This document shows positions 6,435 to 10,417 of a stretch of 10,417 nucleotides of DNA, one piece after another. The stretch comes from Saprospiraceae bacterium UBA7328 (GTDB lineage: Bacteria; Bacteroidota; Bacteroidia; Chitinophagales; Saprospiraceae), in assembly GCA_002471345.1 (NCBI GenBank), contig DKPS01000178.1, forward strand, positions 1 to 10,417, in the 5' to 3' direction. Every line of letters begins with the position of its first letter. Positions within the stretch are counted from its first letter, which is position 1. Under the pieces are notes generated by a model. The model made no database searches, was not told the origin of the DNA, and saw nothing but the letters and a program-made list of their open reading frames with translations. The position numbers were made by a program, and so were the translations under genes.

Positions 6435-9152
6435 TTAGATCTCAATTTTATCAGATATTTCATAGACTGTACCTTGGATAGCGCCTTCAATTTCTTTTCC
6501 AGATTCACTTTTGAGATTGTAGATTATTTCTATAACCCAAGATGGTTTTAAATCAGGAAGAGTTATTGTAACAGTGTGGTTGTTGTCAGAAAGAGAAACA
6601 CTTTTCACGTCATGCACTTTTGTATTGAGACGATCTGATCCATATTTTCTTGAGCGCAGAAGATCCCAATTAGTAATCTTATAATTCAATGTATTTTTCG
6701 CAGAAGATTGATCTAAAGGATCTGAAAAAGTAATTTGAATCCCATCAGTGCTAACCGATGTTTCGATAGGAATATTTAATTCCTTGCCTGTATATCTGAT
6801 TCGGTATAGACCACCCACTTGCATCATTTGGCTTGTCGCCCATGCTGACATTCCACATCCATAAAATTGACCGTCGAGTGGATTAAATCTTGCACGAATT
6901 AGTCCTGTAGGGAATTGAGGAATAGGCAATTCTACAATAAAACCTTGCTCCCCTTCAGTAATATCTTGAGTCATTACATGAAAAACTTTACCATATCCGT
7001 AAGATAGGTTGAGTAATTTATTACTGAGTGGACCCCATTTATCACTTTTTGCCCAGAGAAGTTCTGCCGGAGATCGATCGTATTTAGAGTCTATCCATGT
7101 GACTGGAGAAATCATGGCAGCATCTGAGGTGTCGTTTGGAGCTTGTAGCGTATACATGTTACCATACCAACCGCCCTGTGTAACTTTATTCATGCGATTC
7201 ATTGGATTCCAATGTCCTTCTTGATCGGTAACATAAAAGGATCCATCAGGATTCAAACAGACTCCATTCGCTGCTCTAAATCCACCAGCATATATTTCAG
7301 AATTGCTTCCATCTGGGCTCACTTTGATTAATGTTCCGTGCTGTGGTATTAATGCAGTACGAGCATGTCGAGCACTTTTTGCATACCAGAAATTTTCCTC
7401 ATTATCCACTTGCAAGCCCATAGCAAATTCATGAAAATGTTCGGTCACTTGATGATCGCTATTAAAACTCTCATAAAAATCGGTCTCTCCATTTCCATTG
7501 AGATCTCTCAGCACCACTATTTGGTCTCGACATCCCACATAAATGTTACCATCATGGTTTATAATCCCTAATGGTTGAAAAAGTCCTGTGGCAATACGGC
7601 GCCATTGGATATTACCTTGCTTTTTTGATATACCTTCTATCCTATACACTTCGCCATCGATTGTACAGACAATAGCATCTCTCCCATCATTGATAAAATC
7701 TATGCCTGTAAGTCTCATTCTGGCTTTCCATGGATTGGTCAGTGGCAATGTGAATACATCCACTGCATATGGATCTCCTTCATTCCCTGTTAATATTCCG
7801 GTAGTCAGAATATCGTCTTTATATTGGGCTGGCCCGCCTTGAGTATACTTACTAAGGTTTTCTGTCTTACCAGATGCAGCGAGTTCATTTACTTTTTTCT
7901 GATTAGACTTTGAAATAAAAATCTTTGCGGATACTTCTGTGTTTGCCGGAATATTTAGGACGTGAAAGCCCATAGACGTTTCTAAAATCACCTCATTGCT
8001 CACCAAACTTGTGGCAGCCGTAATTGGTGCTATCCGCAATTGTCTTTTGATTGAAGCGGGTGCTATATTGATAGTTCTCGAAATAACAGGCTCTCCGTCC
8101 TGGGACTCTAGGGCGTATCTTTCTAGCACTTCAGAACCCGCTACAGTATATTTGATTATCTGAATATTTTCAAAAGTATACAACCCTTTGTAATGTGCCC
8201 AAACCTTGGGTAAAGGACCAAATTGGCGACCATCCACTGCTTTAAATCTTGGATCATTATAGGTTCCAGATGAAGGATTTGCCCACCCAGGCATAATTGG
8301 ATTTTCGACCTGAATATTGCCTACAGTCCTTGGGTAAATATTGTGTTCATCATTAAGTAGTATTCCTCTAAAGTCTATGAAACCTTTACCTGTCCAAAAA
8401 CCAGTAAATCTCAATAGGTCGTGATCAAAAAGTGCAAAAACTTCACCATCTACAACTCCACCATCTCCAGTATCAAGGCGCATAGCGATCCCTTTATATG
8501 CGAAGTTAAGATGGGCGTAGTTTTCATTCTTTAACGGACTAGCACCCCCGGAGCGCTCTTGAAGGGTATCAGATTCATCAGATAACTCATAAGTATGAAT
8601 GAGATGATTACCATAATTCATTTCTGCCCAGGGCTTATAATCCTGAGGATCAGGGCCCAAGGAAGTTCCCTTTGGCACATTGGCTAGGTACATGGAATCT
8701 ACAGTGAAGAAGGCCTCAGGGTTGTTCTCTTTAATGAATTCATTACGGATATATCCTATGACTTCATATTTTTCTCTTGGTGTAAGATTCACTTGTGGCG
8801 CCATCATTCCATATCCTCTCGTCAGAGTCTCATAAATCGAATAAGGGTCACTGCCATGTTTGAATGTATCATTCCAGAACCGGTGGCTATTTGGTATTGT
8901 GCCAGGTTGCTCCAAATTACCATGACAATTGAAGCAAATCGTACGATAAGTTATTAGTCCTTTATGATAAAATTCTTCACTTTCATTAGAAATATAGTAT
9001 GCATGGTCTAGATTATGTTCATACTCTGGAAGATCTTCATTTGATAATATGAAATTAGATGTAAGTGATTGGGTTTTAGCTGGTTCTTTATTTGAAGAAT
9101 TACATGCCCATAGCAACCATCCAGCTAAAACGTAAAAAACTATCTTCTTCAT
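6435..9152 (-). CDS. Multi-domain haem c lipoprotein: cytochrome, DUF6797-like, beta-propeller (quinoprotein-type) and Ig-like domains
   Basis: The 905-residue envelope lipoprotein is probably an oxidoreductase or sugar/polymer-binding electron-transfer protein of a type common in Bacteroidota and the PVC group. Residues 1-17 are a lipoprotein signal (MKKIVFYVLAGWLLWAC) with lipidated Cys17. A class I cytochrome c domain covers about 50-145: haem-binding CFNCH at 73-77 and a likely axial methionine in GYGMMAPQ (116 or 117). Residues about 211-355 (YAHLNFAYKGIAMRLDTG, then IYPRTVGNIQVENP) resemble DUF6797 from memory. Residues about 470-785 form a beta-propeller like glucose/sorbosone dehydrogenases, with repeated blades (GIDFINDGRDAIVCTIDGEV, GGFRAANGVCLNPDGSFYV) and a 12-residue EF-hand-like loop, DLNGNGETDFYE, at 550-561. 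The end (about 797-900) looks like an Ig-like domain. ATG 9152 is chosen over TTG 9161 because it gives a canonical signal peptide. The substrate and any PQQ binding are unknown. Confidence 0.87.
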   Translation of the reverse strand: MKKIVFYVLAGWLLWACNSSNKEPAKTQSLTSNFILSNEDLPEYEHNLDHAYYISNESEEFYHKGLITYRTICFNCHGNLEQPGTIPNSHRFWNDTFKHGSDPYSIYETLTRGYGMMAPQVNLTPREKYEVIGYIRNEFIKENNPEAFFTVDSMYLANVPKGTSLGPDPQDYKPWAEMNYGNHLIHTYELSDESDTLQERSGGASPLKNENYAHLNFAYKGIAMRLDTGDGGVVDGEVFALFDHDLLRFTGFWTGKGFIDFRGILLNDEHNIYPRTVGNIQVENPIMPGWANPSSGTYNDPRFKAVDGRQFGPLPKVWAHYKGLYTFENIQIIKYTVAGSEVLERYALESQDGEPVISRTINIAPASIKRQLRIAPITAATSLVSNEVILETSMGFHVLNIPANTEVSAKIFISKSNQKKVNELAASGKTENLSKYTQGGPAQYKDDILTTGILTGNEGDPYAVDVFTLPLTNPWKARMRLTGIDFINDGRDAIVCTIDGEVYRIEGISKKQGNIQWRRIATGLFQPLGIINHDGNIYVGCRDQIVVLRDLNGNGETDFYESFNSDHQVTEHFHEFAMGLQVDNEENFWYAKSARHARTALIPQHGTLIKVSPDGSNSEIYAGGFRAANGVCLNPDGSFYVTDQEGHWNPMNRMNKVTQGGWYGNMYTLQAPNDTSDAAMISPVTWIDSKYDRSPAELLWAKSDKWGPLSNKLLNLSYGYGKVFHVMTQDITEGEQGFIVELPIPQFPTGLIRARFNPLDGQFYGCGMSAWATSQMMQVGGLYRIRYTGKELNIPIETSVSTDGIQITFSDPLDQSSAKNTLNYKITNWDLLRSRKYGSDRLNTKVHDVKSVSLSDNNHTVTITLPDLKPSWVIEIIYNLKSESGKEIEGAIQGTVYEISDKIEI

Positions 9153-9170
9153 AAATGTCAATATAAATAA

Positions 9171-9353
9171 TCAAAAGCCTCTTTTCATATTATCTGATGG
9201 ATATATGGTTTCTAAATACTTATCAGCAACATTGTCAGCTCGGATAATGTCTACTACTTGAGTTGGTGCTGTGCTTTTGATTCCTTGATTTGTCAGTTTA
9301 GCATGAAACCCAAAAGGGTTTGAAGTAGAAATTCTTATTGAAAAGAATAGCAT
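9171..9353 (-). pseudogene. 60-codon reading frame before the haem lipoprotein gene, possible truncated gene remnant
   Basis: The frame encodes 60 residues ending NMKRGF and stops 18 nt before the haem lipoprotein ATG, the spacing expected of an upstream gene in the same operon. Its composition is protein-like (SNPFGFHAKLTNQGIKSTAP, then VVDIIRADNVADKYLETIYP), without the runs of Leu, Ile and Lys usual in chance AT-rich frames. It has no signal peptide or complete domain that I recognise, and an in-frame TGA lies immediately before its ATG. It may be the 3' end of a larger gene whose 5' part has decayed, a small real gene, or chance. I cannot name a family. Confidence 0.35.
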
Positions 9354-9687
9354 TCACATGTATAGTAAATTTTAAATGTCTCACTTTTTAAGAGCAAAAT
9401 GTTGAGATTTATGAGACTTGAAACTGATAGTCTGACGATGTATAATAAATCATGAATGACGTCATGTGGAACATGCCAAAACCTTCAATGTTTTATTTTT
9501 TTTAGTTTCATTGATATCAAAAGGGTCTTCCATTAGCGTATCCAAAATGTTGCTTTAGAAATCCTAATATCCAATTAAATCTGTGTGGAGAATGCAGCGA
9601 TAACGAAGTAGCTTGTGAGCTTTTCCTATACAATTCTATTAGTAATTCCTTTGAATGCTATTTGCTTTTCAGTTTTATTGGAAGATT
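9354..9687. other. Gene-poor stretch between the haem lipoprotein region and the cytochrome c gene
   Basis: This 334-nt stretch has no gene I can support. Reading frames on both strands are short and broken. A cysteine-containing plus-strand frame without a start codon runs from 9515 to 9691 (CGEC and other Cys residues), and a 23-codon minus-strand frame starts MEDPFDINETKK. Together with the 60-codon frame next door this could be a decayed gene. A cluster of small palindromes lies at 9451-9475, and a run of eight T's is at about 9496-9503. No clear promoter or terminator is visible. Confidence 0.5.
9451..9475. promoter_or_regulatory. Cluster of overlapping short palindromes
   Basis: ATGACGTCAT at 9456-9465 is a perfect 10-bp palindrome, and it overlaps CATGT-GGA-ACATG at 9463-9475, a 5-bp inverted repeat with a 3-nt spacer. 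The cluster lies about 100 nt upstream of the 60-codon frame and 300 nt upstream of the haem lipoprotein ATG on the minus strand. It could be a binding site for a dimeric regulator, but no regulator gene is nearby and chance is possible. Confidence 0.18.
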
Positions 9688-10158
9688 CTAATTGGTAATG
9701 TTTTTTAAATAAAAAATCAGAGCTTCCTGATTTTCTTTATCAGTAATACCTATGAATGCCATTGCCGCACCAGGTATATAACCATCAGGATCTGAGAGCC
9801 AATTTTTAAGATGTTGTTCATCCCAAATAATACCAGAATTAATTACTGCATCAGAGTATGAGAATCCTTCAGCAGTACCTGCCTTTCGACCAAAAATACC
9901 ATGAAGATTAGGTCCAGTTTTGTGGGCTTTACCTTTTTCATGGCTATGACATGCATCACAAAGAAGATAAAGTCTTCCACCAAGTATATTCTTATCACTA
10001 TCAGACATGTTCTTCTTTTTTCGAACTTGATTCTTAGCCTTTTCTACTTTAGGGTTTGATGATTTACGACTTTGGATATTATTTTCACCACAAGACATAA
10101 TGAATATCAGAGAAAGAATTATTGTATAGAAGTAGGACTTATTTATGCTCTGTTCCAT
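9688..10158 (-). CDS. Cytochrome c2-like class I c-type cytochrome lipoprotein
   Basis: The 156-residue protein is a monohaem electron carrier tethered to the envelope. A signal peptide with a basic start and hydrophobic core (NKSYFYTIILSLIFI) ends in the lipobox IMSC, so Cys23 should be lipidated. A lysine/arginine-rich linker follows (about 36-50). The haem domain (about 57-154) has CDACH at 67-71, the family segment TGPNLHGIFGRKAG at 81-94, the FSYSDA motif at 99-104, IWDEQHLKNWLSDP at 111-124, and the axial ligand Met133 in GAAMAF. This is the order seen in mitochondrial-type cytochrome c and bacterial c2. ATG 10158 is preferred over an in-frame TTG at 10188 because it gives a standard signal peptide. 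It lies upstream of, and on the same strand as, the haem lipoprotein gene, separated by about 0.5 kb, so it may accept its electrons; this link is inference. Confidence 0.93.
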   Translation of the reverse strand: MEQSINKSYFYTIILSLIFIMSCGENNIQSRKSSNPKVEKAKNQVRKKKNMSDSDKNILGGRLYLLCDACHSHEKGKAHKTGPNLHGIFGRKAGTAEGFSYSDAVINSGIIWDEQHLKNWLSDPDGYIPGAAMAFIGITDKENQEALIFYLKNITN

Positions 10159-10197
10159 TGAGTCTTGTTTACCTTGAAATAAAAGCAATCATAATTC

Positions 10198-10215
10198 AAG
10201 ATGGTTAACCATCTT
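10198..10215. promoter_or_regulatory. Perfect 18-bp palindrome upstream of the cytochrome c gene
   Basis: AAGATGGTTAACCATCTT is fully self-complementary. It lies 40 nt upstream of the cytochrome c ATG and 51 nt beyond the stop of the preceding gene, both on the minus strand. A second GTTAAC core, within the palindrome AGTTAACT (10228-10235), lies 25 bp away, about two and a half helical turns. As DNA it suits a dimeric regulator; as RNA it is a 7-bp hairpin with a UUAA loop, followed by only a weakly T-rich tail, so it could also be a terminator for the upstream gene. Confidence 0.45.
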
Positions 10216-10265
10216 AATAGTTTATCAAGTTAACTAATGCTAATACTTCATTCTCGTAATATCAG

Positions 10266-10417
10266 TTATTCAATTTTAATCCAAGTGTCTCGATTATTGG
10301 TAATAATCTTACTTATTTGCTGATTTTCGTCCAGAATGAATTGGAAAGGAGTGCCATTATTTTCATCTAAGAATGACACTTTTGATTCTGGAAGAATGTT
10401 ATACAACACTTTATTCC
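10266..10417 (-). CDS. 3' end of a gene cut by the window edge, possibly a serine hydrolase C-terminal domain
   Basis: The frame is open from the right edge and encodes the last 49 residues of a protein, ending in WIKIE and TAA at 10266-10268. The segment reads LYNILPESKVSFLDENNG, then PFQFILDENQQISKIITNN. A beta-strand pattern with an LPES...F...F.LDENQ.I..I motif is typical of the small C-terminal domain of beta-lactamase-family (class C/PBP-like) serine hydrolases and some peptidases in Bacteroidota. The fragment is too short for a firm family. It ends 107 nt before the cytochrome c start on the same strand, with the 18-bp palindrome between them. Confidence 0.6.
   Translation of the reverse strand, partial: NKVLYNILPESKVSFLDENNGTPFQFILDENQQISKIITNNRDTWIKIE

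Noticed and set aside
9153..9161. TTG start at 9161 for the haem lipoprotein
   Set aside because: It would add three residues before an already canonical lipoprotein signal that begins at ATG 9152.
9515..9691. Plus-strand cysteine-containing frame with CGEC, suggestive of a small zinc-binding protein
   Set aside because: There is no start codon in the right place, cysteine spacing does not make a clear zinc-finger pattern, and it runs into the 3' end of the cytochrome c gene on the other strand.

Overview
The window looks like accessory DNA from a bacterium of the Bacteroidota, probably a marine or environmental Cytophagales-like organism. The evidence is AT-rich sequence (below 40% GC by eye), start codons mostly without a strong Shine-Dalgarno sequence, lipoprotein cytochromes, and a haem c / DUF6797-like / beta-propeller lipoprotein of a type common in Bacteroidota and the PVC group. 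This assignment is inference from gene content; no rRNA or marker gene is present.

Left part (1-3814, plus strand): a type II HipB-HipA toxin-antitoxin module, whose stop and start codons overlap as TAATG, is followed after only 8 nt by a flavin enzyme of the acyl-CoA dehydrogenase superfamily. That enzyme carries the C-terminal signature of two-component flavin monooxygenases rather than of true dehydrogenases. After a 75-nt gap comes a crotonase-fold enzyme with the active-site layout of delta3-delta2-enoyl-CoA isomerases. All four genes are codirectional, so one transcript could link a persistence-type toxin to two catabolic enzymes. A sigma70-like promoter overlapped by an AT-rich near-palindrome lies directly before hipB.

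Middle part (3838-6123, minus strand): a perfect hairpin separates the convergent gene sets. It is followed by a seven-helix membrane protein of unknown function and a membrane-anchored alpha/beta hydrolase related to platelet-activating-factor acetylhydrolases, with a complete Ser-Asp-His triad.

Right part (6435-10417, minus strand): a 905-residue lipoprotein combines a class I haem c domain, a DUF6797-like domain, a quinoprotein-type beta-propeller with an EF-hand-like calcium loop, and a C-terminal Ig-like domain. A 60-codon reading frame that may be a gene remnant lies just before it. Further upstream are a gene-poor stretch, a cytochrome c2-like lipoprotein, an 18-bp perfect palindrome, and the 3' end of another gene, possibly a serine hydrolase. 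The two cytochrome lipoproteins suggest oxidation of an unknown substrate at the cell envelope with electrons passed through haem c, but they are not demonstrably one operon.

No CRISPR array, tRNA, rRNA, insertion sequence or phage gene was seen. The components belong to known families; the most unusual points are the hipBA-catabolic gene linkage and the multi-domain haem lipoprotein.
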